From: CAZADA01 sp964636945 | Lineage (GTDB): Bacteria; Pseudomonadota; Alphaproteobacteria; Caulobacterales; Maricaulaceae | Direction: 5' to 3' | NCBI GenBank assembly: GCA_964636945.1 | Contig: CAZWVH010000013.1 | Span: 1 to 52,057, forward strand | DNA: 52,057 nt | Shown here: one piece after another, positions 9,426 to 17,959 of the stretch | How positions within the stretch are numbered: position 1 is the stretch's first letter | Layout: the number at the start of each line of letters is the position of its first letter | Notes under the pieces: generated by a model | Databases searched by the model: none | Told to the model about the DNA's origin: nothing | Seen by the model: only the letters and a program-made list of their open reading frames with translations | Made by a program: the position numbers and the translations under genes

Positions 9426-9428
9426 CGC

Positions 9429-9668
9429 ATGGATCTGTTTACCGGCATTGCGAGCTACATCATTATTTGGTGGGTGGTTTTATTTGCCGTGTTGCCATTG
9501 GGTGTGCGCAGCCAACTGGAAGACGATGAGGTTCAGCCCGGTTCTGAACCTGGCGCACCCATCGCACCCAATCTCCTCAAAAAGGCGCTCATCACGTCGA
9601 TTGCGGCGTTTGGATTTTGGCTTGTGTTGTTTGTGATTATTCATTTTGAGCTGATAAAATTGCGATAA
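9429..9668 (+). CDS. DUF1467-family small membrane protein
   Basis: A 79-residue protein with two transmembrane helices (about 8-26 and 54-74) joined by an acidic loop containing SQLEDDE and a run of Pro/Gly. Length, the IIWWVVLFAVLPLGVRSQ start and the position directly upstream of proS match the DUF1467 family, which in alphaproteobacteria commonly lies between mce and proS. Its function is unknown. Here ttcA and a hydrolase gene intervene between mce and this gene. It starts three bases after the hydrolase stop. Confidence 0.82.
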   Translation: MDLFTGIASYIIIWWVVLFAVLPLGVRSQLEDDEVQPGSEPGAPIAPNLLKKALITSIAAFGFWLVLFVIIHFELIKLR

Positions 9669-9782
9669 CATTGGCCGGGTCTAGCTTCTTCAGTATGGGC
9701 CGTGTTCGATCATTGCCCCCGCGGCTCTCGCCGGTCTATGACTGGCGCTCTTGGTGTCAACCTCCAACCCCATGATCGCCCG

Positions 9783-11120
9783 ATGCGTTTGTCGAATTAT
9801 TTTCTGCCGCTTCTTAAGGAAACGCCTGGCGAAGCGGCAATCGTTTCCCATCAGCTCATGCTGCGCGCGGGGATGGTTAAACAAGAGTCAGCCGGCATTT
9901 ATGCCTGGCTTCCCTTGGGATTGAAGGTCCTGCGCAAGATTGAACAGATTGTGCGTGAGGAACAAAACCGCGCCGGGGCCGTCGAATTGCTGATGCCCAC
10001 ACTGCAATCGGCCGAACTATGGCGCGAAAGCGGGCGCTACGACGCGTATGGCAAAGAAATGCTGCGCATTGTGGATCGCCATAAGCGTGACTTGCTCTAC
10101 GGCCCGACGAACGAGGAAATGATCACTGAGATTTTCCGCACATTCTGCCGATCTTACAAAGACTTGCCGAAAATGCTCTACCACATTCAGTGGAAGTTTC
10201 GCGACGAGATCCGGCCGCGGTTCGGCGTGATGCGCGGGCGCGAGTTTTTGATGAAGGATACTTACTCCTTCGATCTGGACAAAGCGGCGGCGCGCCGGTC
10301 CTACAACAAAATGTTCATCGCCTATTTGAACACGTTTGCTCGTATGGGGCTCAAGGCTGTGCCCATGCGAGCCGAAACAGGCCCCATCGGCGGAGATTTG
10401 TCGCACGAATTTATTGTGCTTGCAGACACCGGTGAGAGCGAGGTGTTCTGCCATAAGGACCTTGTGGACATGCCCGCGCCAGGCCCCGATGTCGACTGGA
10501 ACGGCGATTTGCAACCTCTGGTCGACGTCCGAACCAAGCTGTATGCGGCCACTGAGGACATGCATGAGCCCGATGAGTTCGCCAAGGCGCCGGCAGACAA
10601 GCAGCTTTCAGCTCGCGGCATTGAGGTGGGGCACATCTTCTATTTCGGAGAAAAGTACTCTGAGCCCATGAAGGCGGTGGTCACTCATCCCGACGGAGGC
10701 GAGCTGCCTGTGCACATGGGCTCATATGGTGTGGGCGTATCGCGGCTTGTCGGCGCCATTATCGAAGCGAGCCATGACGAAAAGGGCGTAATTTGGCCCG
10801 CCTCGGTGGCGCCGTTTGACGTGGCGGTGATCAATCTCAAAACCGGCGATGCGCAAACCGATGGGGCCTGCGAAAAGGCCTATAGAGAGCTGCAGCGCGC
10901 CGGTCTTGAGCCACTCTACGAAGACACCAGCGATCGGCCCGGCGCCAAGTTTTCCAAAATGGAGCTGATCGGCGTTCCAAAGCAGCTGGTTATCGGCCCA
11001 CGAGGACTGAAAGAGGGGACGGTGGAGGTTAAGGACCGTGCGTCCGGCGCCACGGAATCGATGAGTCTTGAGGCTGCTGTCACCGCGCTCACGGGTCAGC
11101 GCACAATGGCGCATGCATGA
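9783..11120 (+). CDS. proS: Prolyl-tRNA synthetase (short, alphaproteobacterial/mitochondrial type)
   Basis: Class II aminoacyl-tRNA synthetase charging tRNA-Pro. The 445-residue protein lacks the roughly 180-residue editing insertion of E. coli ProS, as usual for alphaproteobacteria and mitochondria. Motifs seen are RAGMVKQESAGIYAWLPLG near the start, the motif 2 region KFRDEIRPRFGVMRGREF, the motif 3 region GSYGVGVSRLVGA, and the C-terminal anticodon-binding domain ending in an LVIGPRGLKEG strand. ATG 9783 (MRLSNYFLP) fits the family start exactly; in-frame ATGs at 9738 and 9702 would add unconserved residues. No good ribosome-binding site precedes 9783. The gene overlaps lolC by four bases (ATGA). 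Confidence 0.95.
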   Translation: MRLSNYFLPLLKETPGEAAIVSHQLMLRAGMVKQESAGIYAWLPLGLKVLRKIEQIVREEQNRAGAVELLMPTLQSAELWRESGRYDAYGKEMLRIVDRHKRDLLYGPTNEEMITEIFRTFCRSYKDLPKMLYHIQWKFRDEIRPRFGVMRGREFLMKDTYSFDLDKAAARRSYNKMFIAYLNTFARMGLKAVPMRAETGPIGGDLSHEFIVLADTGESEVFCHKDLVDMPAPGPDVDWNGDLQPLVDVRTKLYAATEDMHEPDEFAKAPADKQLSARGIEVGHIFYFGEKYSEPMKAVVTHPDGGELPVHMGSYGVGVSRLVGAIIEASHDEKGVIWPASVAPFDVAVINLKTGDAQTDGACEKAYRELQRAGLEPLYEDTSDRPGAKFSKMELIGVPKQLVIGPRGLKEGTVEVKDRASGATESMSLEAAVTALTGQRTMAHA

Positions 11121-12502
11121 GTGACGCTCTCGCGCCCATCAATGGTGACGCCAACGGCGAAGCGCGCCCATTCGGGGTGTTTGAACGCCAACTGGCCATG
11201 CGTTATCTGCGCGCTAAGCGGGCCGACGGCGGCGCCGCGCTGATCGCGATTATTTCCTTCATCGGCATTGCATTGGCCGCCTTTGGCCTCATCGCCACCA
11301 TGTCGGTCATGAATGGCTTCAGCCATGTGTTCTTCTCTCAGATCATTGGTGTTCAGCCTCACGCATTTGTGTCGGTTGAATTCGCTGACGAGCAAGAACG
11401 CGCCCGTTTGATCGAGGAAATTCAGGCCGCACCGGGCGTGGAATACGCCATGCCCATGGTGCGACAGACCACACTGGGTAAGCGCGGCGAAATTTCCGAC
11501 GCGGTGCAAGTCATCGGCGTTCGTCCTGAAGACCTCGATCACCTTGAATTGGTTGCTGAATCTGTTTTGCCAGAGGCCGCATTGGCTGAATTTGCCGATC
11601 CTGAGGTTAATCAGAATTTTATCATCGCCGGCTGTGGTGTGGCGCGTCGGTTTGGCATAGTGATTCGAACTCCCGATACCGAATGCGGCGTTCTACCCGA
11701 GACCAATAGACGGCTAGAAATTGTGGCGCCGGCCAGCCGCTCCACGCCGTTTGGAACCATGCCCGTGCGCAAGGCCTACGATGTGGTGGGCGTATTTCGC
11801 ATCGGCAATGCGGAAATCGATCGATATTTTGTCTATATGCCGCTGGAGCAGGCGCAGGTTTTACTGGGTCGTGGCGATAAAGTGGACACCATTGCCATAC
11901 GGGTGAATGAACCGCTCAAACTTCCCCGGTTTTCAACCGTTTTGCGTGATCCCAGCGAGTATACCAATGTCGAGCGCGGATTACGCGAAGCCACCCGCGG
12001 CTATTACATCGACTCTTGGCGCGATCAGTACAGCGCGTATGAAACAGCGTTGCGGGTCGAACGCACCATGATCCGCATCATTCTGGCCATTGTGATCGCC
12101 ATCACCGCCATGAATATCATTTCCGGTTTGGTGATGCTGTCCAAAAACAAGGCGCGCGACATCGCCATACTGCGCACCATGGGCGCGACGCGCGTGTCTA
12201 TCATGCGCGTTTTCTTGATGATTGGCGCCATGATTGGCGTGTTAGGCACGATTGTTGGATTGATCTTAGGCACATTGTTCGCGCTTTATATCGAGCCCCT
12301 GCAAGTCTTGGTTGAGCGCATTTTTGGCGTGTCGGTGTTTGATGCAGAGGTCTATGCGTTGTCGACGCTGCCAGCACGCATGGAAATCGGCGAGGTGATC
12401 TTTGTCGGCGTATGGGGATTATTCATGTCCTGCATTGCGGCATTGCCGCCGGCATGGAACGCCGCGCGCCTTGATCCGGTGGAGACGCTGCGCAATGAGT
12501 AA
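11117..12502 (+). CDS. lolC: Lipoprotein-releasing ABC transporter permease (LolC/LolE type)
   Basis: Inner-membrane permease that, with LolD, extracts mature lipoproteins from the inner membrane and passes them to LolA. The 461-residue protein has the expected layout: one N-terminal membrane helix (about 36-60), a large periplasmic MacB_PCD-like domain, and three C-terminal helices in the FtsX region, with the coupling segment KNKARDIAILRTMGAT at about 342-357. In most alphaproteobacteria a single LolC/E protein forms the transporter, and no second permease gene is seen here. It overlaps proS by four bases and lolD by eight. Confidence 0.92.
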   Translation: MSDALAPINGDANGEARPFGVFERQLAMRYLRAKRADGGAALIAIISFIGIALAAFGLIATMSVMNGFSHVFFSQIIGVQPHAFVSVEFADEQERARLIEEIQAAPGVEYAMPMVRQTTLGKRGEISDAVQVIGVRPEDLDHLELVAESVLPEAALAEFADPEVNQNFIIAGCGVARRFGIVIRTPDTECGVLPETNRRLEIVAPASRSTPFGTMPVRKAYDVVGVFRIGNAEIDRYFVYMPLEQAQVLLGRGDKVDTIAIRVNEPLKLPRFSTVLRDPSEYTNVERGLREATRGYYIDSWRDQYSAYETALRVERTMIRIILAIVIAITAMNIISGLVMLSKNKARDIAILRTMGATRVSIMRVFLMIGAMIGVLGTIVGLILGTLFALYIEPLQVLVERIFGVSVFDAEVYALSTLPARMEIGEVIFVGVWGLFMSCIAALPPAWNAARLDPVETLRNE

Positions 12503-13196
12503 CGCCAACGGGGCAGCACCCGCCTTGCATGTCAAAGGGTTGCGCAGGGTTTATCAAACCGAAGCGCAAACGCTCGAGGTTCTGCGCGGCGTTGATATTG
12601 ATGTGTACCCAGGAGAAATCGTCGCGCTGGTCGGCCCGTCGGGTTCGGGCAAATCTTCACTTTTGCATGCGGCGGGATTGCTGGAACAACCCACGGCCGG
12701 CGAGGTTTGGATCAATGGGCGATCAGCGCTGGATCTGCCTGATGTGGAGCGCACGCGCGTACGTCGCCAACATGTGGGCTTCATCTATCAATTTCACCAT
12801 TTGCTGCCCGAGTTTAACGCCCTCGAGAACGTGGCCCAGCCCCAATTGATCGCTGGGGCGAGCCCGCGCCAAGCGCAAAGCCGCGCGCGTGAGCTACTGG
12901 ACATGGTGGGGTTGGCCGAACGCCTGACACACCGCCCGTCACGTCTGTCAGGCGGGGAACAGCAACGGGTGGCGTTTGCGCGCGCACTGGCCAATAGACC
13001 CACAGTCTTGTTGGCCGATGAGCCGACCGGTAATCTTGATCCCGCCACCACCACCGTGGTGTTCGATCATTTGCGTGACCTGGTCCATGCGCAGAATGTG
13101 GCGGCGCTTGTGGCCACGCATAATATCGCACTGGCCGACGCCATGGACCGCACCTTTGTATTGGAAGATGGCCGGCTTTCCGAGCGCTCTGTCTAG
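12495..13196 (+). CDS. lolD: Lipoprotein-releasing ABC transporter ATP-binding protein LolD
   Basis: ATPase that drives the LolC/E permease at the cytoplasmic face of the inner membrane. The 233-residue protein has Walker A GPSGSGKS at 47-54, the signature LSGGEQQ at 151-157 and Walker B LLADEPTGNLD around 172-182, followed by the H-loop HNIALAD. The reading frame is open further upstream to 12402, but that would lie inside lolC; ATG 12495 gives the normal family length and an eight-base overlap with the permease gene. Confidence 0.95.
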   Translation: MSNANGAAPALHVKGLRRVYQTEAQTLEVLRGVDIDVYPGEIVALVGPSGSGKSSLLHAAGLLEQPTAGEVWINGRSALDLPDVERTRVRRQHVGFIYQFHHLLPEFNALENVAQPQLIAGASPRQAQSRARELLDMVGLAERLTHRPSRLSGGEQQRVAFARALANRPTVLLADEPTGNLDPATTTVVFDHLRDLVHAQNVAALVATHNIALADAMDRTFVLEDGRLSERSV

Positions 13197-13205
13197 CCTC
13201 ACAAT

Positions 13206-13214
13206 CTATCCACA
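13206..13214 (+). promoter_or_regulatory. Near-consensus DnaA box upstream of dnaE
   Basis: CTATCCACA differs from the DnaA consensus TTATCCACA only at its first base. It lies 91 bases before the dnaE start in the short lolD-dnaE gap. DnaA control of a replicase gene would make sense, but a single imperfect 9-mer can arise by chance. Confidence 0.35.
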
Positions 13215-13253
13215 ACTAACGCTCCGTGTTTTGGCTTCGTTCCAAGAATCGGC

Positions 13254-13280
13254 TTGCGCCGACTCACTTTGGGCGATAGG
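13254..13280 (+). promoter_or_regulatory. Candidate dnaE promoter with two GANTC sites
   Basis: A TTGCGC hexamer (13254-13259) is followed after 15 bases by GATAGG (13275-13280). The -35-like hexamer is the same as in the rpsB promoter, but the spacer is short and the -10 is poor. Two GANTC sites, GAATC at 13246-13250 and GACTC at 13261-13265, flank the -35-like hexamer; GANTC is the CcrM methylation target in many alphaproteobacteria. The exact start of transcription is uncertain. Confidence 0.35.
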
Positions 13281-13294
13281 AACAAAGATGGAAC
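13280..13294 (+). promoter_or_regulatory. Candidate LexA (SOS) box before dnaE
   Basis: GAACAAAGATGGAAC is an exact match to GAAC-N7-GAAC, the reverse-complement reading of the alphaproteobacterial LexA operator GTTC-N7-GTTC. It lies immediately upstream of the dnaE ribosome-binding site (CGGAG, 13294-13298) and overlaps the -10-like hexamer, a position suited to repression. With eight fixed bases, one or two chance matches are expected per window this size on both strands, but few would fall in a 108-base promoter gap of a replication gene. Confidence 0.45.
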
Positions 13295-13304
13295 GGAGTG
13301 TGGG

Positions 13305-16300
13305 ATGACTCAACAAGCTTTTGTCCATTTGCGTTGCCGCTCGGCGTATTCGATTTTGGAAGGGGCGCTGCAACCGGGCGAAATCGCGCAATTGTGCATG
13401 GATCGCCGGCAACCTGCCGCGGCGGTGACTGACACCAATAATTTATTTGGCGCGCTTGAGTTTTCCGAGGCGATGAGCGCCAAGGGCGTCCAGCCGATTA
13501 TCGGCATAACGCTCAATGTCCATGCCATTTTGGCGGATGGAGAACGCTTGGAGGGCGCGTTGGCGCTGCTCGCACAAAGCGAGACGGGCTATTTGCGCCT
13601 GATGACCTTATCGTCTTCTGCCTATCTAGACGCCAATGGCGAAGAGCCGTCAGTGCGTCTGGATGCGGTATTGTCGGATACGACCGGACTGATTGGGCTC
13701 ACCGGCGGGCCCGATGGGTTGATCAACCAGATCATTGAAGCCGGGCATCCCAAGATTGCGCGTGATTTGCTGGGCGAAATGGCGCGCGCCTTCCCCGATC
13801 GGCTGTATGTCGAGCTCCAGCGCCACGGAACCGAGCGCGAAAAGCAGGTGGAGCCCACACTTCTAGAGTTTGCGGTGGATCTTGATTTGCCCGCAGTGGC
13901 GACCAACGAACCTTATTTTGCAACACCGGACAAACACGAAGCCCATGATGCGCTGTTATGTGTCTCGGACAGTACGTTTTTGTCCGTTGCGGAGCGTCGG
14001 CGGGTCACGCCCCAGCATCATTTTACCTCCACAGAGGAGATGATGGCGCGCTTCGCCGACTTGCCCGAGGCCATCGCCAACACTGTGGACATTGCCCAGC
14101 GGTGTGCGTTTCGGGTGACGCCGCGCGCGCCAATTCTGCCGCGCTTCACCGGTGAGCATGGACGCGATGAGGCCGAAGAACTGCGCGCTCAAGCCGAGGA
14201 GGGGCTGCGACAGCGCTTGAAGTCTATTGGGGCGACCGCCCCTGAACAGGAGTATTGGGATCGGCTCAAGCACGAGCTCGACGTGATCGTGCAGATGGGC
14301 TTTCCCGGCTATTTCCTAATCGTGGCGGACTTCATCAAATGGGCGAAGGCGCACAATGTGGCGGTCGGTCCTGGTCGGGGCTCGGGCGCCGGTTCGCTGG
14401 TGGCTTGGTCACTGACCATCACCAATTTGGACCCCTTGCGGTTCGGGCTGCTGTTCGAGCGGTTCTTGAACCCTGAGCGCGTGTCAATGCCCGACTTCGA
14501 TATTGACTTCTGCCAGGAGCGGCGGGGTGAAGTGATCGACTATGTCCAACGCAAATATGGCGCGGACCGGGTGGCGCAGATCATCACATTCGGCAAACTG
14601 CAGGCGCGCGCGGTGGTGCGTGATGTGGGCCGGGTCATGCAATTGCCCTTGGGCCAGGTGGATCGATTGGCTAAAATGGTGCCCAACAACCCCGCCGATC
14701 CTGTGACGCTCAGTCAAGCCATCGCCGGCGAGCCGCGCCTCCAGGCTGAACGCGATCGTGAGCCCGAGGTCGCGCGGCTATTGTCCACCGCGCTGCAATT
14801 GGAAGGGCTGTATCGCAACGCCTCAACGCACGCAGCCGGTGTCGTGATTGGTGATCGGCCGTTAACCGAGTTGGTTGCGCTTTATCAGGACCCGCGGTCT
14901 GACTTGCCGGCCACTCAGTTCAACATGAAGTGGGTGGAGCGCGCGGGTCTGGTGAAATTTGACTTTTTGGGCCTCAAGACCCTCACCGTGATCGAGCGCG
15001 CGTTGAGCTTTTTGAGGGCGCGCGGCGTCGACATTGATCTGGACGCCATTCCGTTTGACGATCCACCCACTTTCCACCTGTTGTCGTCGGGTGCGGCGAT
15101 CGGGGTGTTCCAATTGGAAAGCACGGGCATGCGCGAGACTCTACGCAAGATGCGGCCCGACAAAATCGAAGACATTATCGCGCTGATTTCGCTCTACCGG
15201 CCGGGGCCGATGAAGAACATCGACCTTTATGTGGATCGTAAGTTTGGTCGGGCGCCCATCGACTATCTCCATCCCACGCTCGAGCCGGTGCTCAAGGAGA
15301 CCTACGGGGTCATCATCTACCAAGAACAGGTGATGCAGATCGCCCAGATTTTGTCCGGATTCTCGCTCGGTGAAGCCGACCTGTTGCGCCGCGCCATGGG
15401 GAAAAAAGACCGGGACGTTATGGCCAAGCAAAAAGCTCGGTTCTTGGATGGCGCGCGTGAGCGCGGAGTTGATGACGCGCGCGCATCCGAGATCTTCGAT
15501 CTTGTGGAGGAGTTTGCCGGATATGGCTTCAACAAAAGCCACGCGGCCGCTTATGCCCTGATCGCCTACCAAACAGCCTATTTGAAGGCCAATTACCCCG
15601 TGGAATTCATGGCGGGGCTGATGAGTCTGGATATCCACGCCACGGAGAAATTGGCAGGGCTGGTGCAGGAGGCTCGCCGTTTGGACGTTGAGGTGCGTCC
15701 GCCCGATATCAACGCCTCTGAAGCCGATTTCACGGTGGAAGATGGCACAATCCGCTATGCCCTTGGCGCGCTTAAAAATGTGGGCGAAACGGCAACCGCG
15801 CTGCTTGCGGACGAGCGCAAGACGAACGGCCCGTTCCAGTCGCTCGGCGATTTTGCGGCGCGCGTGGACGCCAAGGCTGTTAACAAACGCATGTTCGAGA
15901 CAATGGCGCGCGCGGGCGTCTTTGACAGTGTTAACACCAATAGAGCTGAGATTCTGGCTTCGGCGAGCGCAGTGATTGGTGAGGCCCAGGCGGTGCATGC
16001 TGAGCGCGAAGCGGCGCAGAATAATCTGTTTGCTGATGCGCCCTCTCAGTCTTTAGATCCGCGCCGCATCAAGGCAGAGCCTTGGCCAGCCGATAAGGCT
16101 TTGGAGGAAGAACGCACGGCAATTGGATTTTTCCTGTCCGGTCACCCGTTGGAAGTGGTGGAGGGCGCCTTGCGCCGGCAGGGCGTGGCCTTTTTCGCTG
16201 ATCACGCCAATTTGGCGCGCGAGGGACGGGCGCGCATCAAAGTGTGCGGCGTTGTCCAGCGCCGGCAGGAGCGGCGCTCGGCGCGCACCCAGGAAACTTT

Positions 16301-16727
16301 TGCTTTTTTGGGCCTGTCCGATCCCACCGGGGAATTTGAAGCTTTGGTTCCGCCCGATTTGCTGGCTTCTTCGCGCGATGCTCTCGAAGTTGGCGCGCGG
16401 GTTGTCTGCCGCGCGCGATTGGACGTTCGCGATGGCGCAGCGCGCATTATTCTAGAGGATGTGCAGGCTTTGGACGATGCGTTGGCGGGGTCCTACGGCG
16501 GAGTGCGGGTCTTTTTGCGCGACGCACAGGCCATGGAGTCACTCAAAGCCCAACTTGAAAGTCTCGGCCAGGCCAAGCCGGGCGGAACCGGTTTGATCCG
16601 CGTTGTGGTGCGGGCGCAAACCGGTCATGAGGTGGAGCTGGCCTTGCCTGGCGTCCACCCTGTGGATGGTCCAGCCCGCGCTGCTCTGAAAGTCACGCCT
16701 GGCGTCACAGCGATTCAGGAGCTCTGA
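13305..16727 (+). CDS. dnaE: DNA polymerase III alpha subunit (replicative, DnaE1 type)
   Basis: Catalytic subunit of the replicative polymerase. 1140 residues from ATG 13305, which has CGGAG six bases upstream; an upstream in-frame start at 13254 would lie in the promoter. The catalytic aspartates Asp399 and Asp401 sit in PDFDIDF, preceded by the GPGRGSGAGSLVAW loop. The N-terminal PHP domain has lost several metal ligands (RCRS where active PHP domains have xHxS; VTDTNN where they have a DH pair), so PHP proofreading is unlikely and a separate epsilon subunit is expected. The helix-hairpin-helix region and the C-terminal OB fold (TFAFLGLSDPTGEFE) are present, as in DnaE1 rather than the mutagenic DnaE2/ImuC. 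Confidence 0.95.
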   Translation: MTQQAFVHLRCRSAYSILEGALQPGEIAQLCMDRRQPAAAVTDTNNLFGALEFSEAMSAKGVQPIIGITLNVHAILADGERLEGALALLAQSETGYLRLMTLSSSAYLDANGEEPSVRLDAVLSDTTGLIGLTGGPDGLINQIIEAGHPKIARDLLGEMARAFPDRLYVELQRHGTEREKQVEPTLLEFAVDLDLPAVATNEPYFATPDKHEAHDALLCVSDSTFLSVAERRRVTPQHHFTSTEEMMARFADLPEAIANTVDIAQRCAFRVTPRAPILPRFTGEHGRDEAEELRAQAEEGLRQRLKSIGATAPEQEYWDRLKHELDVIVQMGFPGYFLIVADFIKWAKAHNVAVGPGRGSGAGSLVAWSLTITNLDPLRFGLLFERFLNPERVSMPDFDIDFCQERRGEVIDYVQRKYGADRVAQIITFGKLQARAVVRDVGRVMQLPLGQVDRLAKMVPNNPADPVTLSQAIAGEPRLQAERDREPEVARLLSTALQLEGLYRNASTHAAGVVIGDRPLTELVALYQDPRSDLPATQFNMKWVERAGLVKFDFLGLKTLTVIERALSFLRARGVDIDLDAIPFDDPPTFHLLSSGAAIGVFQLESTGMRETLRKMRPDKIEDIIALISLYRPGPMKNIDLYVDRKFGRAPIDYLHPTLEPVLKETYGVIIYQEQVMQIAQILSGFSLGEADLLRRAMGKKDRDVMAKQKARFLDGARERGVDDARASEIFDLVEEFAGYGFNKSHAAAYALIAYQTAYLKANYPVEFMAGLMSLDIHATEKLAGLVQEARRLDVEVRPPDINASEADFTVEDGTIRYALGALKNVGETATALLADERKTNGPFQSLGDFAARVDAKAVNKRMFETMARAGVFDSVNTNRAEILASASAVIGEAQAVHAEREAAQNNLFADAPSQSLDPRRIKAEPWPADKALEEERTAIGFFLSGHPLEVVEGALRRQGVAFFADHANLAREGRARIKVCGVVQRRQERRSARTQETFAFLGLSDPTGEFEALVPPDLLASSRDALEVGARVVCRARLDVRDGAARIILEDVQALDDALAGSYGGVRVFLRDAQAMESLKAQLESLGQAKPGGTGLIRVVVRAQTGHEVELALPGVHPVDGPARAALKVTPGVTAIQEL

Positions 16728-16838
16728 TCGTGGCGGTCCACCTGCTTGCCATGGTCTGAACCTGGTCCATGCGCGGCGTTTGGCGGGCCGTCGCAATAGC
16801 GCGCGGGCGCCGCGATGTGCCGATATTGTCGCCGGTGC

Positions 16839-16867
16839 TTGCGCATTGCAAATCTGGCCCCTATAAG
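16839..16867 (+). promoter_or_regulatory. Promoter of the rpsB-tsf operon
   Basis: TTGCGC at 16839-16844 and TATAAG at 16862-16867 are separated by 17 bases, the ideal spacing for the housekeeping sigma factor. Transcription would start near 16874, leaving a leader of almost 100 bases before rpsB. The upstream part of this 243-base gap (16728-16838) contains only a loose inverted repeat (16772-16778 with 16808-16814) and no convincing terminator for dnaE. Confidence 0.6.
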
Positions 16868-16970
16868 GCGGCCATTCCTCACGCAGACATTGGGCGCACT
16901 GCGTCCGTCCGGTCCAGCCATTTGGCTCGGCGCGTCTGCGGCGGTTAACCGGAGAACGGAGCAGAACATC

Positions 16971-17882
16971 ATGGCGTTGCCAGACTTTTCCATGCGCCAG
17001 CTACTCGAAGCTGGCGTCCATTTCGGCCACCAAACCCACCGGTGGAATCCGAAGATGCGTCAATACATTTTTGGCGATCGTGAAAACATTCATATCATTG
17101 ATTTGTCGCAAACGGTTCCGCTGTTGCATCAAGCCTTGCTCAAGGTGCGTGAAGTTGCCGCGAGCGGTGGTCGGATCTTATTTGTGGGCACGAAGCGCCA
17201 GGCGTCAGAGCCTGTTGCGGCCGCCGCCCGCCGTTGTGCGCAATATTATGTCAACCATCGTTGGCTCGGTGGCTCAATGACGAACTGGCGCACAATCTCC
17301 AACTCCATCGCTCGCTTGCGCGAGCTCCAGGGGCTTTTGGAGCAGGATGGCCCCACTGGGCTGACCAAGAAGGAGCTTCTGCGACTCACCCGCGAGTATG
17401 AAAAGCTGGAACGTTCGTTGGGCGGCATTAAGGAAATGGGCGGCGTGCCGGATTTGATGTTCGTGATTGACACGAACAAAGAAGCGATTGCGGTCAAAGA
17501 GGCGCGCAAGTTGAACATTCCCGTGGTGGCTGTGGTCGACACCAATTGCGACCCGGACGAGGCCGACTATCCCGTTCCGGGCAATGACGATGCGTCGCGG
17601 GCCATTGCACTGTATTGCGAATTGGTGGCGGACGCGGTCCTCGACGGCATCGCCGAGAGCCAGGCGTCGCTGGGCGTCGATCTTGGAGAGGCCGTGGACC
17701 CTGTAATGGACCCCAGTCTCGCGGGAGACGACGGAGCGAATACTGACGGTCCAGAAGCCGAGCCAGTGGACGAAGCCGCATTGGTTGACGACGGACAAGC
17801 CGATGCACAAAGCGCCACGCCCGTAGAAACTCTTGAGGACGGCGAGGCCAAAAAAACCGCAACCAACGGCGAAGCAGCTTAG
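16971..17882 (+). CDS. rpsB: 30S ribosomal protein S2
   Basis: Structural protein of the small ribosomal subunit. The start ATG 16971 (MALPDFSMRQLLEAGVHFGH) matches the family and has CGGAG nine bases upstream; the longer frame from 16815 would cover the promoter. Conserved blocks include HQTHRWNPKM, FVGTKRQA, VNHRWLGGSMTNW and the Asp-rich VVDTNCDP. At 303 residues it is longer than E. coli S2 (about 240) because of an acidic, Ala-rich tail from about residue 245; such tails are seen in other alphaproteobacteria. tsf follows after 77 bases. Confidence 0.96.
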   Translation: MALPDFSMRQLLEAGVHFGHQTHRWNPKMRQYIFGDRENIHIIDLSQTVPLLHQALLKVREVAASGGRILFVGTKRQASEPVAAAARRCAQYYVNHRWLGGSMTNWRTISNSIARLRELQGLLEQDGPTGLTKKELLRLTREYEKLERSLGGIKEMGGVPDLMFVIDTNKEAIAVKEARKLNIPVVAVVDTNCDPDEADYPVPGNDDASRAIALYCELVADAVLDGIAESQASLGVDLGEAVDPVMDPSLAGDDGANTDGPEAEPVDEAALVDDGQADAQSATPVETLEDGEAKKTATNGEAA

Positions 17883-17959
17883 TAGGACAATCGCACGGCC
17901 CAGGTCGTGCATGGCGCAATGGCGGTCCCAAACCGCAACGAGGTCGGAGAAGAGTAGTT

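Noticed and set aside
9702..9782. 27-residue N-terminal extension of proS
   Set aside because: The family starts at MRLSNYFLP; the extension is unconserved, although the lack of a good ribosome-binding site at 9783 leaves a little doubt.
15141..15998. 285-codon open frame on the minus strand inside dnaE
   Set aside because: It is antisense to well-conserved DnaE motifs, has no family features, and such frames are common opposite GC-rich genes.
16772..16814. Inverted repeat CGCGGCG/CGCCGCG after dnaE as a terminator
   Set aside because: Loop of 29 bases and no T-run; GC-rich DNA makes such 7-base matches likely by chance.
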